Shown one piece after another: positions 23,194 to 32,685 of a DNA stretch of 50,493 nt. Both the position numbers and the translations under genes were made by a program. Within the stretch, counting starts at the first letter, position 1, and each line of letters begins with the position of its first letter. The stretch is taken from assembly GCF_008806345.1 (NCBI RefSeq), contig NZ_VZZJ01000035.1:1-50493 (forward strand). The letters are read 5' to 3'. This DNA comes from Methylobacterium planeticum. GTDB taxonomy: Bacteria > Pseudomonadota > Alphaproteobacteria > Rhizobiales > Beijerinckiaceae. The notes beneath the pieces were generated by a model. It ran no database searches, was not told where the DNA came from, and saw only the letters and a list, made by a program, of their open reading frames with translations.

Positions 23194-25557
23194 TTGTCAC
23201 GCTACGTCAGATCGGCCAGCGTCGCTCGCCGTATTTTCATCGTCGGCGCTATACCGGTCATCGTCGCCCTTCTGATCGCTGTCGCGGCGTGGATGCTTTT
23301 GATCGAGGCCGAGCGGGCCCGCGACGGGGCCGTGATCTCGAGCGAGACGTTCCATACGTTCACGTCCCTCAACAAGGCGCGCGACGATTACATCGCTCAG
23401 ACCTCCGTCACGCGGGATGCGGCCCGCCTCCGGTTCGAGGCCCTGACGACGACCGTGTCGAGCCAGCTGGCGCGCCTCGCCAGGACCGCCCGAACCGACG
23501 ATCAGTCCATGCGCGTCGAGACCGTGACGCGCGACCTCGCCGCGCAGAGGGATCAGATGCGGGGGCTGGTGACGCTCGAGACCGCGCTGGAGGGTCTCGC
23601 CACCACCATGGCGCAGCGCGCCGACACCCTCGTCGCCCTGACGGATGCGGAGCGACAGCGGCAGCAGGCCCAGAACGCCAGAGTCGTGTCCGTGCTCACG
23701 CGCCGGGACATGGACCTCGATCGGAAGCAGGGCGTGGTGACGGCGCTGCGGGACCTCCGGGAGGCGATCTCGGCGGTCGAGCTGAACAGGACCCGCGTCG
23801 GGCGCCCGGTTTTCCAGATCGAGTTCGACGAGCTGGAGGCGGATCTTCGGCAGCTCAACCGCGCGGGCGCGCGGCTGCACGCGGTGCTGGCCACGGCCGG
23901 AAGCAGGACGGAAGCCGCGGAACTGTCGGCCCTCTCGCAATCCTACAAGGAGCGTAGCAAGAACGACGTCGGCCTGAACCGCGTCATCGCGGAGGGCTTC
24001 GAGCTGACGCGCGCGACGCAATCCGGCCACGAGATCATCGCCTGGTGCGACGATCTCATCCGGGCGAACGGCGAGCAACAGCGCTCCCTCCAGGTCGAGG
24101 TCGCGGCGTTGATCCGGAACTCCGTAGCTGCGAACGAGGCGGAGCTTACGGCGCAGAACATCGCGTTGGCGGCCCTGCGGCTCGCTCAGCAATCGAAATC
24201 CGCGCTCGACCGCCGCAATCCCGACGAGGCCGCGAATGCCGTGAGCGAGGGAACGGATCTCGCCAAGCGCGCCCGGGCGCTCGCCATGCCGTCCGGGATT
24301 CAAGGCGGGATGGCGGCCGCGATCGAGGGCTGGCGCGAGCAGCTCTCGGCCACCGTCGCGAAGGTCCGCGACCAGAGCGCGCTGGTCGCCGACATGGATC
24401 GGCGGGCCGAGATCATCAACCAGAACGCCCAGGCCCTCAGCCGCGCGTTCATCGACGACGCGGACCGATTCGGCACCTCCATCCGGCGCCTTCTCCTCGC
24501 GGGCGCCGCCGGGGCCCTCCTTCTCGGAACCGCTGCGGTGGTCAGCGTCGCGCGCTCGATCACGCGCCCCCTGCGAGTGCTTCAGGACGACATGCTGCGG
24601 GCGGCCGTCGATCCCGCGATCGGCCATGTCGGTCTGGCCGGGCGGCGGGACGAACTCGGCGAGATCGCGCGCGCGTCGAACACCTTCCTGGCCGAGCTGC
24701 GACGGCGCGAGGAAGGCTGGCGGGATGCGGCCACCCGGGCGGACGAAGCCCTCAACCGGTTGCGTCAGACCCAGGACGACCTCGTGCGCTCCGAGAAGCT
24801 GGCCTCGCTGGGCCAGCTCGTGGCCGGCGTCTCGCACGAGATCAGCACACCCCTCGGCATCGCGCTCACGACCTCGACCCAGGTCCAGGCCGATTCGGCG
24901 GCATTCGAGGCTTTGGTCCACGAGAACCAGCTCTCGCGCTCGCGCCTGCTGCAGTACACCGCGCGGATGCGGGAGGGCGCCCACCTCCTGACCGCGAACC
25001 TGATGCGCGCGACGGATCTCCTCTACAGCTTCAAGCAGGTCGCCGCCGACCAAGCCCTCGAGGAGCGCCGCATCATCGATCTCGGATCCTGGATCCAAGA
25101 ATTGCTGAAGAGCCTGAAGGCCCTCGCGCGACCCGGGGGACACGCGATCCGGCTTGACTGTCCGGATGCCATCGATCTGGACACCGACCCGGGCGCCCTG
25201 GCGCAGGTGCTGACGAACGCGATCAAGAACGCGATCGATCACGGCCTGCGCGACAGACGGAACGGGACGATCACCGTCACGGTGAGAAGCGGTCCCGCAT
25301 CCGTGAGCATCGATATCGCGGATGACGGGGCCGGGATCCAGCCGGAGCATCTCGGCCGCATCTTCGATCCCTTCTTCACCACGGCGCGCGGGCGGGGCGG
25401 AACCGGCCTCGGCCTCCACATCGTCCACAACCTCGTGGTGAACCGGCTCCAGGGCAGCGTCGAGATGCACAGCGTCGTCGGCCAGGGCGCGCGGCTTCGC
25501 CTGAGGCTTCCCCGGCTCCTCGACGAAGCGGCCCCCTCGTTCCAGGGAGCGGCGTGA
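23194..25557 (+). CDS. Sensor histidine kinase with large periplasmic domain
   Basis: A 787-residue membrane kinase. TM1 is at about residues 14-37, a long mostly helical periplasmic region follows (about 38-428, many coiled-coil-like stretches), TM2 lies at about 430-452 and a HAMP segment at 453-505. The H-box is SLGQLVAGVSHEISTPLG with H548; the N box is NAIKNAIDHG, the G1 box DDGAGI, the F box FDPFFTT and the G2 box GRGGTGLGLHIV. The HEISTPLG form differs from the common HEL-xPL and is typical of HPK4-like kinases. The start is TTG 23194 with AAGG upstream and is uncertain. No response regulator follows; a UgpB-like binding protein gene does, 52 bases later. Confidence 0.85.
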   Translation: MSRYVRSASVARRIFIVGAIPVIVALLIAVAAWMLLIEAERARDGAVISSETFHTFTSLNKARDDYIAQTSVTRDAARLRFEALTTTVSSQLARLARTARTDDQSMRVETVTRDLAAQRDQMRGLVTLETALEGLATTMAQRADTLVALTDAERQRQQAQNARVVSVLTRRDMDLDRKQGVVTALRDLREAISAVELNRTRVGRPVFQIEFDELEADLRQLNRAGARLHAVLATAGSRTEAAELSALSQSYKERSKNDVGLNRVIAEGFELTRATQSGHEIIAWCDDLIRANGEQQRSLQVEVAALIRNSVAANEAELTAQNIALAALRLAQQSKSALDRRNPDEAANAVSEGTDLAKRARALAMPSGIQGGMAAAIEGWREQLSATVAKVRDQSALVADMDRRAEIINQNAQALSRAFIDDADRFGTSIRRLLLAGAAGALLLGTAAVVSVARSITRPLRVLQDDMLRAAVDPAIGHVGLAGRRDELGEIARASNTFLAELRRREEGWRDAATRADEALNRLRQTQDDLVRSEKLASLGQLVAGVSHEISTPLGIALTTSTQVQADSAAFEALVHENQLSRSRLLQYTARMREGAHLLTANLMRATDLLYSFKQVAADQALEERRIIDLGSWIQELLKSLKALARPGGHAIRLDCPDAIDLDTDPGALAQVLTNAIKNAIDHGLRDRRNGTITVTVRSGPASVSIDIADDGAGIQPEHLGRIFDPFFTTARGRGGTGLGLHIVHNLVVNRLQGSVEMHSVVGQGARLRLRLPRLLDEAAPSFQGAA

Positions 25558-25609
25558 TGCGTGCAGCACCCAGCGGCCTCACAGGCTCGCCGTCACGCCA
25601 GGGCCGCCC

Positions 25610-26926
25610 GTGAGCCCTCCGCGCAGCTTCCTCGCCGGCCTCGTCCTAGCGCTGCTCCCGGTGGCGGCGCACGCGGCGACCGAGCTTCAGCTCTGGCACT
25701 CGCTCGACGGCGCCAACGGCGCGCTGGTCGCGCGGATGGCGGACGATTTCAACGCCTCGCAGAGCGCCTACCGGGTCATCACGATCTACAAGGGCCCGTA
25801 CGCGGAGACGATCAACGGCGGCATCGCCGCCTATCGGGCCGGCGAGGCGCCCCACATCCTCCAGGTCTTCGAGGTCGGCAACGGAACCATGGCGGCCGCG
25901 ATCGGTGCGGTGAAGCCGGTTTCCGAGGTGCTGCGCGCGGCGGGCCGCGCCGTCGAGCCGGACGCCTTCCTGCCGGTGATCGCGACGAACTATCTGGCAC
26001 GCGACGGCCACATGCTCTCGCTGCCCTTCAACATCTCCGCCATGGTGATGTGGATCAACCTCGACCGGTTCCGCCGGGCGGGACTCGATCCCGACCGCCT
26101 GCCGGAGACGTGGCCCCAGCTGTTCGATGCCGCCCGAGCGCTCAAGCGCACGGACCCCTCGGCCTGCGCCTTCTCGACCGCGTGGCCGACCTGGGCCCAT
26201 ATCGAGCAATTGTCGGTCTGGCACGATCGCCCGATCGCCACGCGCTCGAACGGGCTCGATGGCTTCGATGCCGAGCTCGTGTTCAACGCTCCCTTCCAGG
26301 TTCGGCACCTGCAGAACATCGTCGACCTGCACCGAGACGGTGCCTTCGAGTATACCGGCCGCACCAATCGCGGGGAGGCCCGGTTCATCGCCGGGGAGTG
26401 TGCGATCTTCCTGACCTCCTCGAGCATGTACGGCTCGATCGCCGCGCGCGGCCGCTTCCACTGGGCGATGCGGCCGATGCCGTATTACCCGGATCAGGCG
26501 GGCGCCCCGCAGAACGCGATTCTGGGCGGCGGTTCGCTCTATGTCATGCAGGGCAAGACGGAGCACGAATACGCGGGCGTCGCCGAGTTCCTCGCCTTCG
26601 TGCTCAGCTTCCCCCAGCAGGCGCTGCTCTATCGCAATTCGGGCTACATGCCGGTGACGCGGGCGGCCTACGAGGACGCGCGAGGTGCCGGCTTCTACGA
26701 GCGGAATCCGATGCTCCAGATCGCGGTCCGCTCCATCACCAACAAGGAGCCCACCCGCAACTCGGCCGGCCTGCGCCTCGGCAACATGCTGCAGATCCGC
26801 GACCTCTGGTCGGAAGAGATCGAGGCCGCCCTCGACGGATCCAAGACACCGCAGCGGGCTCTCGACGACGCGGTCGCGCGCGGCAACGCCGTGCTGCGGT
26901 TGTTTCAGCGCAGGACCGCACGATAA
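25610..26926 (+). CDS. UgpB-like extracellular solute-binding protein, without permease
   Basis: A 438-residue ABC-type binding protein (family 1, glycerol-3-phosphate/sugar type). GTG 25610 leads into a signal peptide (FLAGLVLALLPVAAHA), then ATELQLWHSLDGANGALVAR, FNASQSAYRVITIYKGPY, LPFNISAMVMWINLDRFRRA, TRNRGEARFIAGECAIFLTS-like and GGGSLYVMQGK. This is close to UgpB in order and length. No permease or ATPase gene is near; the only partner is the histidine kinase 52 bases upstream on the same strand. The simplest reading is a ligand receptor that presents its sugar phosphate or similar to the kinase's periplasmic domain. It could also serve a transporter elsewhere. Confidence 0.85.
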   Translation: MSPPRSFLAGLVLALLPVAAHAATELQLWHSLDGANGALVARMADDFNASQSAYRVITIYKGPYAETINGGIAAYRAGEAPHILQVFEVGNGTMAAAIGAVKPVSEVLRAAGRAVEPDAFLPVIATNYLARDGHMLSLPFNISAMVMWINLDRFRRAGLDPDRLPETWPQLFDAARALKRTDPSACAFSTAWPTWAHIEQLSVWHDRPIATRSNGLDGFDAELVFNAPFQVRHLQNIVDLHRDGAFEYTGRTNRGEARFIAGECAIFLTSSSMYGSIAARGRFHWAMRPMPYYPDQAGAPQNAILGGGSLYVMQGKTEHEYAGVAEFLAFVLSFPQQALLYRNSGYMPVTRAAYEDARGAGFYERNPMLQIAVRSITNKEPTRNSAGLRLGNMLQIRDLWSEEIEAALDGSKTPQRALDDAVARGNAVLRLFQRRTAR

Positions 26927-27352
26927 CAGCCGGAGGGGTCACAAGAGCAAAGCAAGAGGCGGGTGTCGTTGGAACCGGAGTTTTCCTTAAGTCGGCTGCA
27001 AGCTCTCGAGGATCACTTCTCACGATATCATGGAACAAATTCCCTGCGAGCGCACAGTTTCAGCAACGCGCTTTTGGAAAATTCCTGGCAGCGCTTCGTC
27101 GACGAACCGTCAACAGGCGAGAGACGCGCAGCGCTGAGGTCCGCAACAGCATTCAGGTCTCGACAAGCCCGAAACCGAATCGGCCTCTCAGGCGTGCCGC
27201 CCGGCTCGGTTCGACCTCGATGCCGCGTGCGGCATTGTGATTGCTTGTCAACACAACAGTTGAGCTCGGAGTGATGTCAAGACGTTAGGAGATTTCCAGC
27301 TTGCACGATTGTGCGAGATGGCCTCCTATAGCCGCGCCGGGCCTTTTTCACT
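26927..27352. other. Intergenic stretch, possible small gene
   Basis: About 425 bases of lower GC than the flanks. A plus-strand frame from 26963 (GTG) begins with protein-like sequence (MSLEPEFSLSRLQALEDHFS) after AGAGGCGG, but turns Arg-rich after about 70 codons and has no recognised domain. It could be a small gene or a decayed one. The 3' part presumably holds the promoter for the MFS-cyo genes. Confidence 0.3.
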
Positions 27353-27367
27353 GTGGGCGATCACCCG

Positions 27368-28711
27368 ATGGCGATGGATCAGGTTCAGGGACCTTTACCC
27401 TCCTCCACGCCCCTCGAGCGCGACGCCCGCTTGGCCTCCACCGACCATAAGGTCGCGCCGAGCGAGATCGCCATCGGCGTGATCATCGGCCGGGCCGCGG
27501 AATATTTCGACTTCTTCGTCTTTGCCATCGCGTCCGTGGTGGTCTTCCCCAAGGTGTTCTTCCCCTTCGCCGAGCCCCTGACGGCGACGCTCTACGCCTT
27601 CGCCATGTTCTCGCTGGCCTTCATCGCCCGGCCGGTCGGCTCGATCATCTTCACGGCGGTGGACCGGCGGCACGGCCGGGGCGTCAAGCTGGCCATCGCG
27701 CTGTTCCTGCTCGGCTTCTCCACCATGGCCATCTCCTTCCTGCCGAGCTACGCGCAGATCGGCGCCTGGTCCCTGTACCTCCTCGGGGTCCTGCGGATCG
27801 GGCAGGGCCTCGCCCTGGGAGGCGCCTGGGATGGGCTCGCCTCGCTCCTCGCGCTCAACGCGCCGATCGAGCGGCGCGGCTTCTATGCCGCCCTGCCGCA
27901 GCTCGGCGCGCCCCTCGGCTTCATGCTGGCGAGCGTCCTGTTCGCGTTCTTCATGCTGAACCTCCCCGAGGGCGAGTTCCTCGACTGGGGCTGGCGCTAT
28001 CCCTTCTTCTGCGCCTTCGCCATCAACGTCGTGGCCTTGTTCGCGCGGCTGCGGCTCGTGGCCACCGACGAGTTCTCGCGCCTGCTCGAATTGCGGCGGC
28101 TCGAACCCTCGCCGATCCTCCCGCTGATCCGGAATCACGGCCGGGACCTTCTCATCGGCGCGCTGATCCCGCTCGCGAGCTTCGCGCTGTTCCACCTCGT
28201 GACCGTGTTCCCGGTCAGCTGGATCAGCCTGTTCACGCATCGTTCGGCGGGCGAGTTCCTGATGGTGCAGTGCTCGGGCGCCTTCATCTGCGCGGGCGCG
28301 ATCCTGGCGTCGGGGCTGATCGCCGACCAGATCGGCCGCCGCATGCTGCTCCTGCTCTCGGCCTCCCTCATCGCCGTCTTCGCCGTCGGCAGCACCATCG
28401 CCCCGTTGCTGGTCGAGGAGAACGCGATCGGGCAGACGATCTACGTCAATGCCGGCTTCCTGCTGCTCGGCCTGTCCTACGGGCAATCGTCGGGCGCGGT
28501 GACGTCGCGGCTCGACCAGCGCTACCGCTACACGGGCGCGGCGCTCACGAACGACCTCGCCTGGCTGCTCGGCGCGGGCTTCGCGCCGCTGATCGTCCTG
28601 TTCCTGTCGGCGCGCTACGGTCTCGCCTGCGTCGGCCTCTACCTTCTCTCGGGGGCGGTGACGACCCTGCTGGCGCTCGGCCTCTCGCGCTCGGAGATCC
28701 GGCAGGTCTGA
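27368..28711 (+). CDS. MFS transporter upstream of cyoABCD
   Basis: A 447-residue major facilitator protein with 12 membrane segments, of the metabolite:H+ symporter (MHS) type: EIAIGVIIGRAAEYFDFFVF at the first helix, FIARPVGSIIFTAVDRRHGR in the loop 2-3 signature, RIGQGLALGGAWDGLASLLA in helix 4, and LIADQIGRRMLLLL in the loop 8-9 signature. ATG 27368 is chosen; GTG 27353 is also possible. It lies 68 bases before cyoA on the same strand, so probably belongs to the oxidase operon, an arrangement known in other alphaproteobacteria and acetic acid bacteria. Substrate unknown. Confidence 0.85.
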   Translation: MAMDQVQGPLPSSTPLERDARLASTDHKVAPSEIAIGVIIGRAAEYFDFFVFAIASVVVFPKVFFPFAEPLTATLYAFAMFSLAFIARPVGSIIFTAVDRRHGRGVKLAIALFLLGFSTMAISFLPSYAQIGAWSLYLLGVLRIGQGLALGGAWDGLASLLALNAPIERRGFYAALPQLGAPLGFMLASVLFAFFMLNLPEGEFLDWGWRYPFFCAFAINVVALFARLRLVATDEFSRLLELRRLEPSPILPLIRNHGRDLLIGALIPLASFALFHLVTVFPVSWISLFTHRSAGEFLMVQCSGAFICAGAILASGLIADQIGRRMLLLLSASLIAVFAVGSTIAPLLVEENAIGQTIYVNAGFLLLGLSYGQSSGAVTSRLDQRYRYTGAALTNDLAWLLGAGFAPLIVLFLSARYGLACVGLYLLSGAVTTLLALGLSRSEIRQV

Positions 28712-28779
28712 GGCAGGCGCCGTGTCATCCGTTCCACGCGGGACGCATCTCGCCGCTGAGACCGGCGAGGGATCATGGA

Positions 28780-30036
28780 GTGATCACCCTGGCCATTCCA
28801 CTCGCCCCCACACCCGCCGGCCGCCGGCAGCGCCGGTCCGTCGCCCTCCGATCCCTGCGCGGCGTGGCGCTGCTCGCGATCGCGGGGCTGCTCGCCGGCT
28901 GCAACATGGTCGTGATGAATCCCGCGGGCGACGTCGCGGTCCAGCAGCGCAACCTGATCATCGCGTCCACCGCGCTGATGCTGCTCGTCATCCTGCCCGT
29001 GATCGCGCTCACCTTCCTGTTCGGATGGCGCTACCGGGCTTCGAACACGGAGGCGACCTACGACCCCGACTGGCACCATTCGACCCAGCTCGAGGTGGTC
29101 ATCTGGACGGTGCCCCTGCTCATCATCATCGCGTTGGGAGCCATGACCTGGATCAGCACGCACACGCTCGATCCCTACCAGCCGCTGACGCGCCTCGCCC
29201 CCAACAAGCCCGTGCCTGCCGACGTGAAGCCCCTGACCGTCGAGGTCGTGGCGCTCGACTGGAAATGGCTGTTCATCTACCCCGAACTCGGCGTGGCCAG
29301 CCTGAACGAGATGGCGGCGCCGGCCAATGTCCCGCTCACTTTCAAGATCACCTCCTCGTCGGTCTGGAACACCTTCTACGTGCCCGCCCTCGCGGGCATG
29401 ATCTACGCGATGCCGGGCATGCAGACGCCGCTCCACGCCGTCATGAACCAGGAGGGGGACTTCAGGGGCCAGTCGGCGCATTACAGCGGATCGGGCTTCT
29501 CCCGCATGAACTTCGACTTCCGGAGCCTGTCTCACCAGGGCTTCGAGGCGTGGGTGGCCAAGGTCAAGGACGCCGGAAAATCCCTCGACCGCGCGGCCTA
29601 TCTCGATCTCGAGAAGCCGAGCGAGGCTGAGCCGGTCCAGTACTACGGCTCGGTCGAGGACGGCCTCTACGCCGCCATCCTGGGCATGTGCGTCGCGCCC
29701 GGCCAGATGTGCGTCGGAGAGATGCACCATATCGACAAGACGGGCGGTGCCGGCAGGGAGAGCGAGGCCAACCGCGAGCGCCTCGACTACGACAACCGCC
29801 GCCTGAAGACCGGTCACGAGCCGTCCGGCGCCACCTTCCCGGCGTCGGGCCGGCCGCCAAAGGGCACGGTCCAGCCGGAGGGCATGATGCCCCGCGATCA
29901 GGATCTGAGCCGGGGCGGCGTCAACGAGCCCAAGACCGCGCCGGATCAGGGGCAGGGCAACGCCCTGCCGGACGCCGACAGGGGGCCTGCGCCGGCCCAG
30001 CTGAACACCCGGCCCACCGAACGCCACCAGCACTGA
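28780..30036 (+). CDS. cyoA: Cytochrome bo3 ubiquinol oxidase subunit II, extended
   Basis: A 418-residue subunit II starting at GTG 28780. A lipobox LLAGC (C41) makes it a lipoprotein; two helices follow (IIASTALMLLVILPVIALTF and VVIWTVPLLIIIALGAMTW). The cupredoxin domain reads VEVVALDWKWLFIYPELGVA, FKITSSSVWNTFYVPALAG and MIYAMPGMQTPLHAV; the CuA ligands are absent as expected for quinol oxidases. Family members are about 300-320 residues. Here about 100 hydrophilic residues rich in Pro, Gly, Arg and Asp follow the CVAPGQMCVGEMHHID segment (from about residue 325), probably a disordered periplasmic tail. First of four oxidase genes. Confidence 0.92.
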   Translation: MITLAIPLAPTPAGRRQRRSVALRSLRGVALLAIAGLLAGCNMVVMNPAGDVAVQQRNLIIASTALMLLVILPVIALTFLFGWRYRASNTEATYDPDWHHSTQLEVVIWTVPLLIIIALGAMTWISTHTLDPYQPLTRLAPNKPVPADVKPLTVEVVALDWKWLFIYPELGVASLNEMAAPANVPLTFKITSSSVWNTFYVPALAGMIYAMPGMQTPLHAVMNQEGDFRGQSAHYSGSGFSRMNFDFRSLSHQGFEAWVAKVKDAGKSLDRAAYLDLEKPSEAEPVQYYGSVEDGLYAAILGMCVAPGQMCVGEMHHIDKTGGAGRESEANRERLDYDNRRLKTGHEPSGATFPASGRPPKGTVQPEGMMPRDQDLSRGGVNEPKTAPDQGQGNALPDADRGPAPAQLNTRPTERHQH

Positions 30037-30053
30037 TCCAGACGAGCGCCCGC

Positions 30054-32069
30054 ATGTTCTCGAACCTCGATCTGCAGCAACTCATCTTCGGGCGCCTGTC
30101 GCTCGAAGCCATTCCCTACCACGAGCCGATCCTGCTGATGACGTTCGTGGTCGTGGCCGTGGGCGGCGCCGCGCTCCTCGGCGCGATCACCTGGTACGGC
30201 AAGTGGGGCTACCTGTGGGAGGAATGGTTCACGAGCGTCGATCACAAGAAGATCGGCATCATGTACGTCGTGCTCGCCATCGTGATGCTGCTGCGGGGCT
30301 TTGCCGACGCGATCATGATGGTGACGCAGAAGGCGCTCTCGGTCGGCGCCGCGGAGGGCTACCTGCCCCCGCACCACTATGACCAGATCTTCACGGCCCA
30401 CGGCACGATCATGATCTTCTTCATGGCCATGCCGTTCGTGACCGGCGTGATGAACTACGTCATGCCCCTGCAGATCGGCGCCCGCGACGTCGCCTTCCCG
30501 TTCCTCAACAATTTCAGCTTCTGGATGACGGCCGGAGGCGCCGTCCTCACGATGCTGTCGCTGTTCGTGGGCGAGTTCGCGCGCACCGGCTGGCTCGCCT
30601 ATCCGCCGCTGTCGGGGGCGGCCTACAGCCCGGGCGTCGGCGTCGACTACTACATCTGGGGCCTCCAGGTCGCGGGCGTCGGCACCACGCTGTCGGGCAT
30701 CAACCTGATCGCCACCATCGTGAAGATGCGGGCGCCCGGCATGAGCATGATGAAGATGCCCGTCTTCTGCTGGACGACGCTCTGCAGCAACGCCCTCATC
30801 GTGACGATCTTCCCGGTCCTGACCGCGACCTTGGCGCTCCTGTCGCTCGACCGTTACGTGGGAACGCATTTCTTCACGAACGATTACGGCGGCAACTCGA
30901 TGATGTACATGAACCTCATCTGGATCTGGGGTCATCCGGAGGTTTACGTCCTCGTCCTGCCAGCATTCGGCATTTATTCCGAAGTCGTTTCGACCTTCTG
31001 CGGCAAGAGGCTCTTCGGCTACACGTCGATGGTCTACGCGACGGCGGTGATCGCCATCCTGTCCTGGCTCGTCTGGCTGCACCACTTCTTCACCATGGGC
31101 GCGGGTGCCAACGTGAACGCCTTCTTCGGCATCACGACGATGATCATCTCGATCCCGACGGGCGCGAAGGTGTTCAACTGGCTCTTCACCATGTATCGCG
31201 GGCGGATCCGCTTCGAGACGCCGATGATCTGGGTGATGGGCTTCATCCCGACCTTCGTGCTCGGGGGATTGACCGGCGTGCTGCTCGCGGTGCCGCCGGC
31301 CGACTTCGTCCTGCACAACAGCCTCTTCCTGGTCGCGCATTTCCACAACGTCATCATCGGCGGCGTCGTGTTCGGGCTGTTCGCGGGCGTCAATTACTGG
31401 TTTCCCAAAGCGTTCGGGTACAAGCTCGACCCGTTCTGGGGAAAGATGTCGTTCTGGTGCTGGCTCGTCGGCTTCTGGGTCGTGTTCACGCCGATCTACG
31501 CCCTCGGCCTGATGGGCGTGACGCGCCGGACCCAGCATTTCGACGATCCGACCCTGCAGCCCTACCTGACGGCGGCGGCGATCGGCGCCGTCATCATCAT
31601 GGCCGGGATCGCGGCGTTCATCGTGCAGCTCATCGTCAGCTTCGTCCGGCGCGAGCAATTGCGCGACGTCACGGGCGATCCCTGGGGCGGGCGGACGCTC
31701 GAGTGGTCGACCTCCTCGCCGCCGCCGCCCTACAACTTCGCCGTCACGCCGGTCGTCCGCGATCTCGATGCCTGGTGGGACATGAAGAAGCGCGGCCAGA
31801 ACCAGCCGCAGCAAGGCTACAAGCCGATCCACATGCCGAAGAACACCGGCGCGGGTGTCGTCCTGGCGGGGCTCAGCACAGTCCTCGGTTTCGCGATGAT
31901 CTGGTACATCTGGTGGCTCGCCGCCCTGTCCTTCGTGGGTCTCGTCGCGGCGGCGATCGTCCACACGTTCAACTACAATCGCGACTACTACATTCCGGCC
32001 CAAGAGGTCGTGCGGTTCGAGAGCCTGAGAGAAGCGCAACTCGCGGAAAGGGTCCGAGCCGATGCATGA
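30054..32069 (+). CDS. cyoB: Cytochrome bo3 ubiquinol oxidase subunit I
   Basis: A 671-residue heme-copper oxidase subunit I of the A type. Low-spin heme ligands are H116 (TAHGTIMIFF) and H430; CuB ligands are H293, in WIWGHPEVYVL with the cross-linked Y297, and H342/H343 in WLVWLHHFFTMG; the high-spin heme ligand is H428 in LFLVAHFHNV. E295 (GHPEVY) marks the D-channel end. The C-terminal extension with two extra helices is typical of bo3 oxidases. It oxidises ubiquinol, reduces oxygen to water and pumps protons. It overlaps the start of cyoC by 8 bases. Confidence 0.96.
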   Translation: MFSNLDLQQLIFGRLSLEAIPYHEPILLMTFVVVAVGGAALLGAITWYGKWGYLWEEWFTSVDHKKIGIMYVVLAIVMLLRGFADAIMMVTQKALSVGAAEGYLPPHHYDQIFTAHGTIMIFFMAMPFVTGVMNYVMPLQIGARDVAFPFLNNFSFWMTAGGAVLTMLSLFVGEFARTGWLAYPPLSGAAYSPGVGVDYYIWGLQVAGVGTTLSGINLIATIVKMRAPGMSMMKMPVFCWTTLCSNALIVTIFPVLTATLALLSLDRYVGTHFFTNDYGGNSMMYMNLIWIWGHPEVYVLVLPAFGIYSEVVSTFCGKRLFGYTSMVYATAVIAILSWLVWLHHFFTMGAGANVNAFFGITTMIISIPTGAKVFNWLFTMYRGRIRFETPMIWVMGFIPTFVLGGLTGVLLAVPPADFVLHNSLFLVAHFHNVIIGGVVFGLFAGVNYWFPKAFGYKLDPFWGKMSFWCWLVGFWVVFTPIYALGLMGVTRRTQHFDDPTLQPYLTAAAIGAVIIMAGIAAFIVQLIVSFVRREQLRDVTGDPWGGRTLEWSTSSPPPPYNFAVTPVVRDLDAWWDMKKRGQNQPQQGYKPIHMPKNTGAGVVLAGLSTVLGFAMIWYIWWLAALSFVGLVAAAIVHTFNYNRDYYIPAQEVVRFESLREAQLAERVRADA

Positions 32070-32685
32070 ACTGACCGCTCCGCCCGGCGCGACGGCCCCG
32101 GTCGAGTACGAGGAGGAGCACGGCCACGGCGACGGCGGCACGCTGCTGGGCTTCTGGCTCTACCTGATGAGCGACTGCCTCATCTTCGCAGTCCTGTTCG
32201 CCACGTTCGGGGTACTCGGCCGCAACTACGCGGCGGGTCCCTCGGGGGCCGACCTGTTCGATCTGCGGCTGGTCGCGGTCAATACGGGCCTCCTGCTCCT
32301 GTCCTCCATCACCTACGGCTTCGCCATGCTGGAGATGGACAAGGACCGGATCGATGCAACGCTCAAGTGGCTGGCGATCACGGGCCTGTTCGGAGCGGGC
32401 TTTCTCAGTATCGAGCTCTATGAGTTCGCGCATTTATTTCACGAGGGCGCCACTCCGCAGCGCAGTGCCTTCCTGTCTTCGTTCTTCACCCTCGTCGGTA
32501 CGCACGGGCTGCACGTCACGTTCGGCACGATCTGGCTGGTGACGCTGATGGTTCAGGTGCGCCGATACGGTCTGATCGCGGAGAACCGGCGCCGGCTGAT
32601 GTGCCTGTCGATGTTCTGGCACTTCCTCGACGTGGTCTGGATCGGCGTGTTCACCTTCGTCTACCTGATGGGAGCCATGCGATGA
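32062..32685 (+). CDS. cyoC: Cytochrome bo3 ubiquinol oxidase subunit III
   Basis: A 207-residue five-helix subunit III. After a His/Glu-rich N-terminus come TLLGFWLYLMSDCLIFAVLF, LVAVNTGLLLLSSITYGFAM, WLAITGLFGAGFLSIELYEF, FLSSFFTLVGTHGLHVTFGT and a final HFLDVVWIGVFTFVYLMGA, with the conserved Glu in IELYEF and GTHGLHV. Length and motifs are normal. It overlaps cyoB by 8 bases and cyoD by 4 (ATGA), so the subunits are translationally coupled. Confidence 0.95.
   Translation: MHELTAPPGATAPVEYEEEHGHGDGGTLLGFWLYLMSDCLIFAVLFATFGVLGRNYAAGPSGADLFDLRLVAVNTGLLLLSSITYGFAMLEMDKDRIDATLKWLAITGLFGAGFLSIELYEFAHLFHEGATPQRSAFLSSFFTLVGTHGLHVTFGTIWLVTLMVQVRRYGLIAENRRRLMCLSMFWHFLDVVWIGVFTFVYLMGAMR

Noticed and set aside
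23197..25569. 790-codon minus-strand frame opposite the histidine kinase
   Set aside because: Exact antisense of a gene with complete kinase motifs; composition (His, Arg, Asp rich) is that of an antisense shadow.
25561..27240. 559-codon plus-strand frame overlapping the binding-protein gene
   Set aside because: Out of phase with a clear UgpB-type protein; Arg/Pro/Gly-rich shadow.
29946..32141. 731-codon minus-strand frame opposite cyoB
   Set aside because: Antisense of a subunit I gene with all heme and copper ligands; no domain of its own.
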